This document shows positions 25,621 through 39,453 of a DNA stretch of 64,000 nt, in pieces. The stretch comes from Megalonaias nervosa. Taxonomy: Eukaryota; Mollusca; Bivalvia; Unionida; Unionidae. Position 1 is the stretch's first letter. Each line of letters starts with the position of its first letter. Under the pieces are notes generated by a model that had not been told where the DNA came from, did no database searches, and saw only the letters and a list, made by a program, of their open reading frames with translations. Location of the stretch: NCBI GenBank assembly GCA_016617855.1, contig JAECUM010016790.1, positions 1 through 64,000 of the forward strand, given 5' to 3'. The translations under genes and the position numbers were made by a program.

Positions 25621-26559
25621 ATGTCTGGAAGAAGATTCAAGATATTTGTTTTCGAGCAAATGCAATATCCAGGTCATGGACGCTTTTAAGGTATTGGAAC
25701 TGGAAGGCATTTAACTCCTAAATTTTACAAAAAATATGCCTCTCGGCACTTCTAATTAGAATGTAACAACTATTAGGCTTGTTTTGTAACCGACACTTCC
25801 AAATTCACCAATTTGTTCCATACATTTGACACATATAAGAACTGCCTTTGAAAGGTTCATGTTTTCACGTATCTCAAAAACTACCAGATTTAGTTCCATG
25901 TCAACGCCACGTATCTCAAGTAACACAAAGTAAATGCCTTTCGAAAACTGAAATGCTTTGGAATAAATTTTGATTGAAAAATCACAACAAACACACTTTT
26001 AAGTGTTTTCACGTACGCTGACATGGTTTGGAAATAGTACAGGTAATTATTTCTTTCCTTCATTTTTCTTAAACGTGTTAAGAAAAGCACATAAATCTGA
26101 CAGAACCAAAGATAAATCACTTTCTTAACAAATTTGGTACGGAGAAAGATTGATTCGCTTTTGTTTTTTTTTTAAAGTTTTTTTTAAAAAACTTATTTAA
26201 AATTTAAAACAACGTGAAATAATTATATAAAATAATGTCAGTATTCGAATTATTATTTTGACTGTACGCATACCGGGTTGGACTGGCGACCTATAACCCA
26301 ACTTCTCCCTTAGGAAATCGCTGACAATTTTAGGTCTTGGGGACATGGAGTGCCTAAATGGTGACCCAGGAGATCTTTCGATATCCCAATGGGTTAGTCC
26401 AACCCTGCATGTATATGCAAGAATAACAAGAATCCATCGAAGGTAAAGACGCTCTACTTTCTGAAAAGAATTTCCAGGAATTAAATTTAAGACCATTTCT
26501 TCCCATTAATTGCTTAGCGTTGAAACCATCTTTGCTATTCTTCAGCGATATAAAGATTT
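25621..26559. other. non-coding host DNA
   Basis: Nothing recognised apart from A/T runs near 26165-26200. Confidence 0.45.
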
Positions 26560-27570
26560 TTAAATTAGCTGCTGTGGTGGACATACTGGATGTCAATTTG
26601 TTGCCATTATATTGAGGACCAACAAGGCATCGTAAGAAGTCTTCTCGTAAAAAAAAAACATAGAGAAATGACTATCCCTTTTGAAGGAGCAACAATAACA
26701 AGATTTTCAAGGCGGATACCATGTTGGCCATATTCGATAACAGATTGGCATCGTTTCTGTTTAGTAGTTACCAGACATCATAAGAAGTCTTTTCATGGGA
26801 GCATAATGTCTATACGACCAGCCATACAGGAGAAATAATGATAAGATTTTCGAGCTGGCCACAGTGGCAGTCATATTAAAAATCGGTAGAAATAGTAACA
26901 CAAAATGTAACTCCATGTTGATGAGACCATGCGTCTTCTGGTGAAAAACCCATGACAATATGGCTTTCCATTCAGCCGGAGTAGCTGTAACATGATTTTC
27001 AAAATAATCGCTGTGGAGGCCATATTTTCACCTACAACCAACAAGACATCATAAGAAGCCTTTTAGCGAAAACCTCATCGGGTTGGTACCAATTTCATTT
27101 ATGACCAACAAGACATGATAATTATTCTGTTAGTTCAAACCCAATGCTGATATGACCGTTCGTTAAGCAGAAATAGCGATATAAAAGTCGTTAGTATAAA
27201 CTCCATGTTGATACGACCATCCATTCAAGAGGAATGATGATAATATGGGACAAAATGGTAAAGAGATCAGCCCCATTTGCAATGAGGGTCAACAAGGAAG
27301 TCATTCAGTGAAAACCACATGCTGATATGACCATCCATTCTGGAGAAGTAGCAACAAGGTTTTCAAGATGGCTATTATGGCGGCTGTACTGGATGTCGGA
27401 GCAGTACCATTTTCATTTAGAACCAGTTAGACTATAGGATGGATGAGTTTCGTGGCAATCCTGCAAGCAGTTTAGAAGGAGTAGCGATAACAAACTTGTG
27501 CTAAAGGAAGGACGGACGGACGACAGACATCCCATCCCTTCCCTCTTCTGGTCATATGCCAGAACAGCTA
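26560..27570. repeat. degenerate repeat array, block 1
   Basis: Repeated modules of roughly 110-160 bp with 'gaccaacaagacatcataag', 'gatatgaccatccattc', 'ataacaagattttcaa' and 'ggcggccata.tggat'. The block ends in 'aggacggacggacgacagac' and '.tggtcatatgccagaaca'. No coding capacity. Confidence 0.75.
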
Positions 27571-29049
27571 ATAACAACACGCAATATTTATAGTAACAAG
27601 TATGCTAGATTCATGATAACTTTAAACTTGTGAGAGGGAACTTTGAACTCGTACATTGCCAAATTAATTATAAATTCTGCGATTCTGTTGTATAGGCGCT
27701 GATTCCAGATTTTTCAAGGCATTGTTGATTAAGCTACTTAACTGGTTATAACATCTGAAAGCGAGACAATACACAGCGTATTTGAGAAATGACACTAAGG
27801 AATTATAGCATAAATAAGGGCAATTCTGGTGTGAGAATAATGAGGGGCATACTTTACCAGTCCACCGACTCCTAGATGAGTCTTTACTTTCTAAAAAGAA
27901 GGTACTTCCGATTTATTATGGACAATAAAAGAGAATATAAGAGTTACTGCATAACGTACCAGTATTTTCAGTACTACAACCTTCTCCAAATCTCTGGTAG
28001 GCATAGGGGTTTATTGGGGAAACTGCCAGAAATCACCACAATCCAGTGTGGGTAAGTTTCCAAAGTACTGCAAGTTTCTCACATTAAAAAGTACCCCGCC
28101 TAAAGGAGCTGGCATTTTGCTAGCGGCGACGGAAGCGGCGTCGGCTATGTTCAAGTTTTAGAAGTTACTCATTGGAGCGATGTTTTCAGTCGAGATAAAG
28201 TGTTTAAGAGAAGTTACCAGTTATTCATTCCAGTGCTGTTTGCTGGCGAGATAAAGTTTTTCAAGAGAAATTATAAGTCATTCAGTAGAACGCCGGCCGC
28301 AGTTGAAATGAATTGATCAGGAGAAGGTTTATTGGCTTAAATCATGTTGGATCCTCTTTACTCGGGTCCTTGTCAGACCAAATACGAGAGTCTGGGTCTT
28401 AAGAGTAGACTGACACTCAACCTCCCCAAAAATATTTTCCCGGAATCCAAGAAAAGTCTTGTTTTTTGTCTTCTAACTTTTAATTATTTTTAACTGCTGA
28501 GTACTGAAACCATCTCTGACATTCCTGAGAAACTCCAACATCTAAAAAATTTGAAATGCAAATATTTTCTTACATGTAACGATAACACATTCGCAATATA
28601 CATGTAACTGTAGTACAAAGTGTCTATCATGTCCGTTGATCTTGAACCTGATACAGTGGAGAGAAAGTAATTGGACTTGTTTCAGTGTCTAAATATCACC
28701 ACATTCTAAGTTTTGTAAAATCTATAAATACTCTTTTGAAAAGGAAAATAAACAAAATTATTTAAGTAGCATTATTCCACGTAATCTTCAAATACATCCA
28801 CGAACTGGATTTGATAAAAAAAATCAATTTATACTTGTTCATGTGATCATGTTTACAAGCCATGACAACTTAATGCTGACGTCAATAGATTTGACCTTAA
28901 AACCAATGTCCACGTGCTGGCTATAAACATATTCACCTAAATTTAACTGAATACAAAGTCTGATAACAATTCATTTACATATGTTGAAGTAACTTGCTCA
29001 TAAGCTAAATGAAGTACAATAATTGCAAGCAATGACCTCTGACTTGACC
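27571..29049. other. non-coding host DNA between the two array blocks
   Basis: Only a short internal repeat at about 28150-28290 ('gcgagataaagtttttcaag' type, two units) is noted. Confidence 0.45.
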
Positions 29050-30980
29050 CCACTGGGAATTAGGTCTGGTTCTCGAAACTGCTGATATGTTGGTGACCAG
29101 ATCTACACCATATTCATTCAGAACCAATTAAATATTGCAAGAAGTGGGGTTTCTTTTTGTTTTTTGTTTTTTTTTTATAGTAGAAAACCACATGTAAATG
29201 ACACCATTTAAACAAGAGGAACAGTAACAAGGTTTTGACGATGGCGCCATACTGGAGTTCATATGAGCACTATACTGCTATAGTCTTTAGTGAAACCCCT
29301 ATGCCCATAGGACCATCAGTAGCGATACCAATATTTTAAGAACGGCCGACAATACAGCCATTTTTGGTTGGTTAGATCAGTATTTTTTTAAATATAGAAA
29401 CGACCATATATTGCAAAAAGAAGCGATTTTTTTAAAATAAAAAAATGTCGGTATGGTCATCCGGTCAAGAGAAATAGCTGTCACAAGATTTTTCAAATTC
29501 TGGAAGGTCACCTTTCCACCATTTTCACTGAGAACAAACTGCATACAATTAAAGTGTTTTAGTGAAACTCTCTGTCGATACTGCCATCTCTTCAAGAGAA
29601 GAAGTGATAGCAAGCTTTTCAATATTCAATCAATAGATCCGTAAATTGAACCGAACAAGATATCATAACATGTCTGATTGAAAACCACATGTCTATTTGA
29701 CAATTTGTTCAGGTGAAGTGGCCATAACAATATTTTCAAGATGGTTATTATAGCGACCATACTGATGATCTGCTTACGACCACTTTCATTTAGAACAAAC
29801 TACATACCATATTAAGTCTTTTAGTGAAGTTTCCATGTCGATATCATCAGTTAAGAAGTGATGACATTGTCAAAATGTCCCTGCGGCCATATTGGATACC
29901 TGAGGAGCAACATTTTTAATTAGAACCAAGTAGACATCATATGAAACCTTTGAGCGAAAATCCCCATGCTGATAATACCATCCGTTCAAAAGAAGCAGCG
30001 ATAACAAAATGTTCAAGCTGGCCATAACGGCGGCCATGCTGGAGGGCAGATCGGTACCATTTTCATTTAGGATAACTTAGCCTGCAGTTAAAATTTAATT
30101 TCGATAAGATCAACCGTAAGGGAGGAATAGCTGTAACAATATTTTCAAGATGGTCATTATGGCGGCTCTACCGGAAGTAAGATCGGCACCATTTTCGTTT
30201 AGGGCCAGCAAGAACAGTAGATGACAGGAAATCTTTATACCAAAACGCCATGTCGTTATGACCATCGGTTCTAGAGGTTTGGTTTGGTATTTTACAGCAC
30301 AGTAACAAAGTCTACAATTTAGTACCGAGGCAAATGGAGAAAAGTGTCTTGACCAAGGTCACACCAGAATAGCAAGACCCAGACTGATCCAATGGTAGTA
30401 TTCAAGCATGCACCCTTTCGGTCGCGAAAGCAGAAAGCTAACTACAGAGTCACGGGGTGTGGGGATCGGACCTATTCTACATCCTCAAACCAACAGGATG
30501 TAGTTCAGAAGGAGTAGCCATAAAACGATTTTCATGATGGACGCTGTGTCAGCTGTATCTGATCGGTACCGTTTTCATTTAGGACCCAGTATATACATCA
30601 TCAGAAGTCTTTTAGTGAAATCCCCATGTTGATATACCATACTGTATGTAAGATCTGCACCACTTGTATTTAAGACCAAATAAAAAGAATAAGAAGTCTT
30701 TTAACGAAAACCCCATGCCAATATGACCAAAAGTTCATGAAAAGTGACGATAACAACATATCCAAGATGGCTGCCTTGGTGGCCATATTGGATTTCCCAG
30801 TGGCATCATTATAATTCAAAACAATCAAGACCTTTGATTGAATGGTGTCGGTAAAGTTGTATGACAATCCTCCTAGTGGTTCAGAAGAATTATCGATAAC
30901 AACCATGTGTTCAAGGACAGACAATGGACGGACGTCAGACAACAGGCCATCGCATAAATTCGTCTGGTATATGACTAGAA
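29050..30980. repeat. degenerate repeat array, block 2
   Basis: Same modules as block 1 (27 kb), more diverged and extended, again ending in 'aggacagacaatggacggac' and 'tctggtatatgactagaaga'. The shared terminal module suggests each block is one composite unit that expanded internally. Confidence 0.7.
30285..30480. repeat. CORE/V-SINE-like insertion in array block 2
   Basis: Interrupts the array. It contains 'agtgtcttgaccaaggtcac', a signature of the CORE/MIR-type central domain, and a tRNA-like end ('gctaactacagagtcacgg'). Confidence 0.6.
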
Positions 30981-31283
30981 GATCTAAAATAAGATACTGA
31001 ATTACAGGTTATCTTGTAAATAGCATATGGTCGTTCTGTTAGACATGAGTCCTAATTTGCACTCGTCTTAACTAATCAAATATGAAGAAGTAGGTAGATA
31101 AACATACATATGGATGAGTGGATGGAAAAATGCACAGACAGCTCGCTAGAGAGATCGACAGGTACAAAACCCACAGAACAACATAAAATATAAATAGTTT
31201 TACAAACAGATCTCTACGCGTGTGTGGATGTGCAGCTCAATTCGTCATGAGCAAGCTCAAGTTTTAAATGTACTTTACCACTG

Positions 31284-31291
31284 GGGGGGGG

Positions 31292-31341
<50 letters not shown>
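31284..31341. repeat. G-run followed by (AG)n
   Basis: Ten G then about 24 AG units. Confidence 0.95.
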
Positions 31342-31345
<4 letters not shown>

Positions 31346-31441
31346 GCAATTGTTATGATCCGCAGGTTTTATACACTGCGATATTGGCCTGTACATATAT
31401 CATGACCTTTATTTCCGATTTATATGTACCACATTATTCCA

Positions 31442-31443
<2 letters not shown>

Positions 31444-31482
<39 letters not shown>
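31444..31482. repeat. (GT)n microsatellite
   Basis: About 19 GT units. Confidence 0.95.
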
Positions 31483-31483
<1 letters not shown>

Positions 31484-31838
31484 TTTATCGACTTTCAAGT
31501 CCTAACCTAGCCACTGACAGTTTGCGAACTCTTTCAGAGATTACCGAATCTGAACAGTTCAATGTTTTGATCTATGCCGCCGATTTTAAGGTGACTAGGT
31601 GATAATGGCTAATAATATAACGGGTGACATTTCTTAACAGAAGCATTTTGGGACTCGTCTAAAACAATTAGCGATCTGGAAATCTTGCACCCACAAGCGA
31701 TGTTTAGAGTATATTATTGACCGTCCGTACTCGCTTACAAGTCGAGTCAAATTGCAAACAACAAAGATTATAATCTGCCACAGGATAATGTGCCTGCAGA
31801 CCAGGTCTATCTTGTTTGTTCTACTGATTACTCCTAAC

Positions 31839-31901
31839 AAACTGCACAGACCCAGATTTGTCAGCGCATTATGCGCCGGCAAATTTGGGTCTGTGCTGTT
31901 T
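31839..31901. repeat. 22-bp-arm hairpin with nested palindrome
   Basis: The arms (31839-31860 and 31880-31901) pair with two mismatches. The loop itself contains 'gcgcat-t-atgcgc'. A compact two-level hairpin with no gene around it. Confidence 0.75.
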
Positions 31902-32404
31902 GTGGTTGGACTGAACTTAAAAGTGAGAATGACGGTATGTGATCATTGCAGGGAACCGATACATACTAACTGATTGACAAATACTCAAATTTAACAATTA
32001 ATTACTCTCAAATCATTCTCAAAAGTCGGATTGTCAGAGACTGTTTAGATGCAGGCCACCAATTTCGATGTGAAAAATAGATGACATGGATGCAGAAGCA
32101 GACATGTGAGGAGTCTACACAACACTCCCCAGAAAAAAGCAAAGAGTGAATTCATTTATACTGAAATATTTCAGTGTGGGACGGGGTATTACATTGTTTC
32201 TTGATGAGGCTGATAATTAAACTTCATGATGAAACTTTAAGTGGAAAGGTAAACAAAACTATTAAAGCACAACAATACTAAAATTAAGTTGGAACACTTT
32301 TTTCTTAGCTGTTTAATATTTCAGTTTAAGAACATTTATCTCTCTCTCCTAACAATCTAGCAATTTCTAAAACCCTTATCTACGTATCCATTTATCAGTG
32401 TACT
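31902..32404. other. non-coding host DNA
   Basis: Nothing recognised. Confidence 0.45.
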
Positions 32405-32936
32405 GGTATACTTTTATATGCTTGTCTTTGCTCAATTCGCATTATTTGCAATCTAACCCTTTCTTTCTTTCATCATCCACATATCTACCTACAGTACGTA
32501 CTGTTTAAGTGTGTTTTTCGATAACCTTACTTATCGACAAAATGTTTTAAGGTGCAAACAAAAACAAGAAAACGAAATTCAATATTTGAAGAATGAACAT
32601 AACACAGTTTACATAAAACATCTTATATTTTATTTTACCATGTATTTTTGGCTTTGGTTATGATAATTTATAATACATTCGGGCAGGCTAAAATCCCACA
32701 AGTGCAACTTCGCCATGGGCAACCTGATTTTTATTGTAAAAAATTTTAAAGTCCTGGGATGGAGGTATACTTGTATATACTTGTCTTGGCTCATTTAACA
32801 TTATTTGCATTCTAGCCAGCCTTTCTTTCCTCATCTACATAACTACCTACATGTATTATTTAAGGGTCTTTTCAGATAATTTTAATTCTCGGCGAGAAGT
32901 TTAAAGGTGCAAACAAAAATAACAAGAAAAGGAAAG

Positions 32937-33014
<78 letters not shown>

Positions 33015-33175
33015 CGCGATTTACTTAAAACATCCATCATATATTTTATTTTATCATATTTTGGGGGCTTTAGTTACGATAATTTTGTTATCATATTTTC
33101 GGGCAAGTTAAAATACTCCAAGGGCAAATACGTCATGGGCAAGCTTTTATCAAATTTGTAGAGTCCTGGGATGGA
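32405..33175. repeat. tandem duplication, second copy carrying an expanded (AT)n
   Basis: Copy 1 is 32405-32763 and copy 2 is 32764-33175, both running from 'ggtatactt' to 'agtcctgggatgga'. Copy 2 contains a 74-bp (AT)n tract (32940-33013) where copy 1 has only 'aaattcaatatttgaagaat'. Confidence 0.85.
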
Positions 33176-33431
33176 CCAATATGTTTTTGAGTATAGAGTC
33201 ATTTAGGCAGAAAAGCGAGTATAATTTTAAGTAGCCACTGGTAGGTAGGTATTTTGTAGGATAAGTAGGTAGGTTGGTTGGTAGGTCATGAGTAGATACT
33301 GATTAGATACTGATTACTCCGTTGTACAAAAACTCTACCACTTATAAGAATGAAAAGAACACAAATTTTACTGTGGCTAATACCTGAATATTTAAGATAG
33401 TCAATTTAAATGCCTGGTCTGCAATCAAATG

Positions 33432-33655
33432 CCCGGGTAGTCGAGAGGTCTATAGCGTTCGCCTTTACCAATCACTGCAATCTCACCTCTATCCGCCTGG
33501 GTTCGAGTCTCAGGCTCGGCCAATGTGGGTATGTGTAAAAGCTTGCCAGCAACTATCCTATGTTTGGGAGATTCTTCCTCCACCAGTTATACTGGCCGTA
33601 ATGTATAGCTATCATGCGCCGAATAATGCCGTTAAGCCCAAAAACAACAACAATA
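33432..33655 (+). repeat. tRNA-derived SINE, Leu/Ser-like head (copy 3)
   Basis: Head 'tagtcgagaggtctatagcg', B box 'gggttcgagtctcaggctcg', body 'gtgtaaaagcttgccagcaa', ending in '...ccgttaagcccaaaaacaac'. Confidence 0.85.
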
Positions 33656-33970
33656 AAAATCAAACAAATGCGGAGGTGTGGGGGAGAGATGTCATTGTTG
33701 TCATATTCCTGGCTAGTAATGACAAGTGTAAGTAGTGGAACAGGACACATGATATATGGTGGCAAGAAAACGCCTTGATAATTTTAGTTTGGACATGTCA
33801 CTAAATAAATATTCACCATACAAGTATCGCTTATCGATCGGGTTGATTGTTTTTGTGGCTAATAGAATTGTTATGTACAGTGTAGTAAACTGTCATATAG
33901 GAACTGCAGTTTACTTGAGTACGAAAAATAAATGTACACTATTGATTTAATGGAACAAACTACATATCGA

Positions 33971-34207
33971 CTGTAGAGCCCCAGGCGACCGAGTGGTCTA
34001 AGGCGCTCGCCTTTACAGATCACTGACATCTTACCTATGTTCGCGTAGGTTCGAGTCTCAGGCTCAGTCAACGTGGGTATGTAAGAAAGCATGCCAGTAG
34101 TATCCCATGAGTCGGCGGTTCTTCCTTGGGTTCTCCCGGGTTCTTTTTTCACCATGTATACCGGCCGCCATGTATAAGTCTATCATGTGCTGAAAAATGG
34201 CGTTATA
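33971..34207 (+). repeat. tRNA-derived SINE, Leu/Ser-like head (copy 4) with 14-bp target duplication
   Basis: Head 'gcgaccgagtggtctaaggc', B box 'aggttcgagtctcaggctca', full body and an 'aaaaatggcgttataaaac' end. Perfect flanking duplication aaactacatatcga (33957-33970 and 34208-34221). The best-preserved copy of its family here. Confidence 0.9.
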
Positions 34208-34221
34208 AAACTACATATCGA

Positions 34222-37200
34222 TTGGCATACTGAGTCATTTTTTATGTACTATTTAATTGGTTCATGTGCAATATATGCATAGTAACTGCACGTGTTTTAC
34301 ATGCATGGTAAGTGCATCAATTTGAACTAAAAATGAATATGTGGGATATACTGATGTTTTACTCTTTCTTACAAGATGACATGGTTGGAAAGTTGAAAAC
34401 AAAATCATGATCATGGGAGCAGGACGAGCATTTTGAGGAATCTGGTGAAGTTAAGCAATTCCACTCGGCTTCATTAATGTCGTAGACCATTGTTAACAAC
34501 ACTATATAATAAATATATATTTTTTAAGAGCTATTATATGATAGTGCCATAGCCATTCTAGTATCTGACAGATGTTCATGCTCATGAACAGAACCTATCT
34601 CTCTCGTTACACGACAAGTACATCGAGATTTTAACATTTTCATTCTAACTATGATAACCATAGTCCATAGGGGGAGGATCGATTATTCATTTACCAACCA
34701 CGAAACAACAGAAACGCGGTATTGTTTTTATATTTTCACCGACTTTTCTACTTTTTTTTACTTTCCATTTTCACAGCGCATTTCACGTTTTATGGTATTT
34801 GATGTACAGCAATAATGATAAAAACATTTTCTGACACGCTTTGGGAAATTGAATTGTCGTCTGCCGTCAAACGGATGCGGTGCAGGTACCATTTACTGCA
34901 ACCTGAGCACATAGGATAAAATTACATGTCACTCAACAGCAGACCTACTTAAATCAAATTGCAGATGTAATCAGATTAAACAGCGCTGGTCCCGCAGGTA
35001 CTGTGCGAATGTTTCAGAAGCCAATATAATCTTTCCGAGGAATAAAAAATACCGCTTCACCCTGAGATGCAATTATTATGTAACATTTCACTATATACAT
35101 CGGCAATCACTTACCTGAATAAGTTCTGGGTCCACAACGTGGGTCGGTTGGAGCTCAAATTTTAAAGTGGGCCTCTACCCTTCCGCCGACTTCCTTCTGT
35201 CCGATGACTGTTTGGGTAACATGCACATTCAAAATAATACAGAATACAGTTTCTTGTGATTCATAACCACTACACGTCTGAAATAGCCCTAAACCACTGG
35301 ATGCTATAAATAACGCTTTTCATTGGCCCGTGCTCATAACACAGCCGCCATACTTGACAAGACTAAGCTATATATTATGCGTGGTGGTTCAAAACTGGGG
35401 GTCTGGAGGAATTGTATAAACCTCGACTCGTGATTAATCTCTATAGCCACCAAACGTAGTGGTGTAGACGATTCAGGAAAAGAAAAATGTTTCCGATTAA
35501 AATATCGAGAAAAGTTCATTTCTTTTGTTGAGCAGTGAATTTTTTTATTTAGCTGGAGAGAGGACTATTTTAATATGCGCTGTAAAGATTACATTAAATG
35601 AAAATATAAGAATATTCCACTACGCAAGTAATTTGATACAGATACGGCCATGCACATATGTAATTCCAATACATTGTAATATATAATTTAAAACCGAATG
35701 TAGAGCTGTAGCGAAAAAAATATATAAAGAAGTACTGCAAAAATATGCAAATATTAGGAATGAGATCCATCCATAAAAATGTGTAATTCTCATACATTCT
35801 GCTCTTTCTTAATCTTAAACTTACAAAAGGTGGCAGCAGACTGTTTGCAGTTGTGATGACTGGGTTATATTATTCTGATAAAACTAATGCAGTTCATAAT
35901 TATTGAAAAAATGAAAGAAGTATATGGTATTTTTATTAGTGGGAACTTTGGCCAAATACCGTATATTATTTAAGTGTACATTCGTTTGTTTAAGTAACTC
36001 ATAATCTTGCAACGTCTTTGGGCTGTGAGAATTCGTCACTTTAGATATATGACACAAATAAGATATATTATATAGTCTTTATTTGCATTTAGCCCACTGC
36101 CCATCAGCAAGTATATGCATATATAGTTAACCTTGTTACAGAAATTGATGGTGGCCGATTTTGATACATACATATTCTCAGGGCCGACAAAAGGAGGGGG
36201 GGGGGACGGGGATATATCCCTGGGGCCCCGGCCCGTAAGGGGACCCGGGCCGAACAACACTTTTTTATTTTTGTATTAAAGAAAAATTTTGTTTGAACAA
36301 GAACTAGGAGAGGCCTGGGTGTTTCTTACTCCAGGGCCCGTGATCGCTCTCTACGGCCCTGCATATACTTAAACATACATCCCTCTGAACAGTTATACAT
36401 GCATATACGGTGGGCAATAAATTTCGCAGGGAGATTACTCTACGAATTTTGATTAGATTTTTGTTATATATGTCACGCTATTTTTACCTGAGAGTTTTAT
36501 TTTATTGTGCCCTTATGGAGTTTTGAGATAAATGAGTAAATAACTAAATCTTTGAGAAAAATGAGTAAATAACTAAATCTTGAAATCCTCAAATTGGAAT
36601 CGTCGGTAAGCTTTACAAAGCATACAGCTGGCAAGAGTTACCTTGCCACACCTTTACCCTGTGACAATATCATATATCAGCAATCATCCCTTGAAACGAG
36701 CGGATTGATAAGTGACAGCTAGATGTTATTCGGCCCTCTGGACATGCGTGTTCATATGTAATGTTATTCAACTCCTATAACACTGTTTAAGATAAACTTC
36801 AAACTCTGCGACATAATTTAAATGGTTCTTGGACAACGGTTTGGGAATTTGGTTGCAAATGTTCGAGGTGGGATGGGACACACTTTAGCATATATGTGTA
36901 AAGGGGATGTCGTGTTGTTGCAGTAATAAGAGAGGCGTGGGCATAATGCTGCTTTGCTACATTCTTCTATCTTTGAGCAAGGGTAAGCGGATGAACGGGA
37001 AAAATACTTGCGTCATCTTCTATACCACTCATTTGCAACATGCAGGTACATCATATGAATCAGACCTCGAATGCAATGTCGATCAAGTGACATTTGAATC
37101 ACTTCCGCTATTTATGAAACAAGGATTGACTGAGAAGTTACGAGTAATGGGACTATTTTTTGTAAATTTGTAACCTCTCGGTGAATCCAACAGTCAACTA

Positions 37201-38148
37201 AATCATAGGAATAACCAAGATGGTCCAAATCCATTGGATTTCTCTTTTAGGTTGAATAATGTCCGGCGAACAAAATGTATGATTTTTCTGTAAATTATTG
37301 TGCCGACGTTCGAGGCATACTTTTTTCCGGCGGAAATAGCCGAGGCAGTTCCGATTACTATTCGCCTGATTCTCCATGACTTGAGCTCAAAACCCCAAAC
37401 TAGATAGAATACCTTGAGTAGTATGATAGTAGTGATTTTGGAATTTTGTTACTAAACTAAGTCAAAGCCTTCTACCCGCTATGACTTACATCGAACGCGC
37501 ACGCATGCGAACCCGCAATCATAATTGAACGTTACCATGAGGCGCCCGTGCGAGAGAGAAGTCATGTGGTGTAGAAGACTTCATCTTAGATCAGTAACCA
37601 AACAAAACTGCTATTATCATTTTACTATTGCAGAGATGCTGTGATGACGCGCGATTGCACAAATAGCACAAAATTTTTGCGAATTCGTGCACTTTGAGAG
37701 AAGTCGTGGTGAGAACTCCCGCAAATTAGTTTAATGTACAAAATTTTTATTTAACTGTTCACCCATAAAGTGCTTGTCACGACATAAGTCACGTCAGTAG
37801 AGATATCGTAGCGCTTGTTGTGACATCCGTCTTTTTCAGGTTGGCATCTGTTTACGCATTGGGTAATCTTCAGTTTGACATGAATGGTTGTTAAACTAAA
37901 TATGACTGGCAGATTGGGCCTAGGAACAAGCGTTATGCCGTGGTGTGAATCTTGCATTAGGAAGCTTTACAAATGCGTGTTTAAAATACGTACCACTTAG
38001 AAAACCCCAAAATGCCCGATTCCCAGCGTGGTTCATCTTTAGATTCCGACTGGTGTAACTATAACAGTTATTGCAGTCGTGATTCCCCCTTTCCACCTAC
38101 ACCCAGAACAACGGTGGTTTCCGCAGCTATTCCACAAACACAATCTAC

Positions 38149-38150
<2 letters not shown>
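34222..38150. other. non-coding host DNA
   Basis: No gene recognised. A GC-rich patch at 36180-36365 ('ccctggggccccggcccg') looks like the end of an old DNA transposon. Frames of 60-90 codons (for example 36907-37173) have no domain and no flanking splice pattern. Confidence 0.45.

Positions 38151-38196
<46 letters not shown>
38151..38196. repeat. (CA)n microsatellite
   Basis: About 22 CA units. Confidence 0.95.
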
Positions 38197-38199
<3 letters not shown>

Positions 38200-38819
38200 G
38201 CGAGAGCCACATTTGTATTTCACGCATAGCGTGGTTTCCTTGGTGATATAATTTCATGGATATTGTTCCGCATCGATTATTTTTCATGGTCTATAACTTT
38301 CAATGTCTATCATAGTTCTTCTATTAATATTGCCATCGTGGAGACTAATTGCTTAATATGCTGACTATGTTCTGATGCAATATGCGCTCGGAGTTCCAAC
38401 AAAGCACTTTTTTTCACTGGTGCAACCGTCATACAATCATAGTAGATTTTTTCAGAGGCATTATTTATATCTCCGGTGATTGTACATTCCCGGGGTTTTT
38501 GGCACCACGTTTATTTAGAAGCACACCGATTACACCTTTATAATTTGCCTTTGACGATCTTTTCGTCCAAGAATTGTTACGCGGATAAGTGCGTCCTTGT
38601 TCAATAACAGTCAATACCTTTCTCTTCTTACAGAGTCAGTGTTAGTTTAAAATATGTATTCGCGGTAGTGTAACCGGAGTGGATTCCGCTGAGAATTTAA
38701 CTTCGGAATTTAGTTTAGACTCAACAACATGGAATATTATACTTCAAATATGGTTTAGACTAAAAGTCACACTGACAACAACTTAAGCGCAAACGAAAAC
38801 AAATCCCGAAAAAACCTCA

Positions 38820-39060
38820 CAAATACAAGAATTGTTACAATTCTGTTATTATAAACTAAGGAACAGAATGAAGCAAAACCAACAAGTTTTGTAAAACTTA
38901 CCAAATAATTTAATTATCACAGTTATAAATGAAAATGTGAGAAAAACTTACAGTATTATGAAGTGAATCCAAAATAATGCTGAAAAAAGTTCTATTAAAG
39001 TCCAAAAGAATGAAATGTTCCGTATAAATTTTAGATCCGGAAACGTACTGGTCCGCCAAG
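38820..39060. repeat. LTR-like remnant next to the viral element
   Basis: 'aagttttgtaaaactta' and 'aataatttaatt' followed by 'aaacttacagtattatgaa' match the start of the 60826 LTR at low similarity. The rest of 38197-39455 is unassigned. Confidence 0.45.
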
Positions 39061-39447
39061 AATCGTGTTGTTGTCAAAATGGAGTTGACCAGCACTCCAA
39101 TGAATAGTTTTAAAATAATATAGTTTAATGAGTACTTTTTATTTACACTGAACAATCCAAATAAATGTTTTCCTCTCAAATAATATCTAAGTAGAACATA
39201 AAATACACCTGCAGACTTGATGTTAGAACAGAAACACTAGAAATAAGAAAACTTCCGAGTCAGAGTTACTTATATACAGTCGAAAAAAACTAAAACACGC
39301 ATCTCCTCACCACTACCTACGTGACAAATCGCAAATTTCCAACTTCTATACTTCTAAGATACCACCTGATCAATAGGAAAATGGCCGAATCTCGTAAACA
39401 TGTTTACTAATGATTCTATTATTAGTAACTGTCAAGTCGTACGTAAG

Positions 39448-39453
39448 AATCTA
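39448..39453 (+). other. probable target-site duplication (left)
   Basis: aatcta, repeated directly after the right end at 56690-56695. Two bases (gt) separate it from the left inverted repeat. Confidence 0.6.

Noticed and set aside
22241..34207. tRNA-like A and B boxes (22.2, 33.4, 34.0 kb and others) as functional tRNA genes
   Set aside because: They sit at the heads of dispersed SINEs with shared bodies and, where clear, target duplications. The cloverleaf is imperfect.
36907..37173. 88-codon frame with a hydrophobic start as a secreted peptide gene
   Set aside because: Cys-rich start and hydrophobic stretch are suggestive, but there is no cleavage-site context, splice signals or homology that I can recognise.
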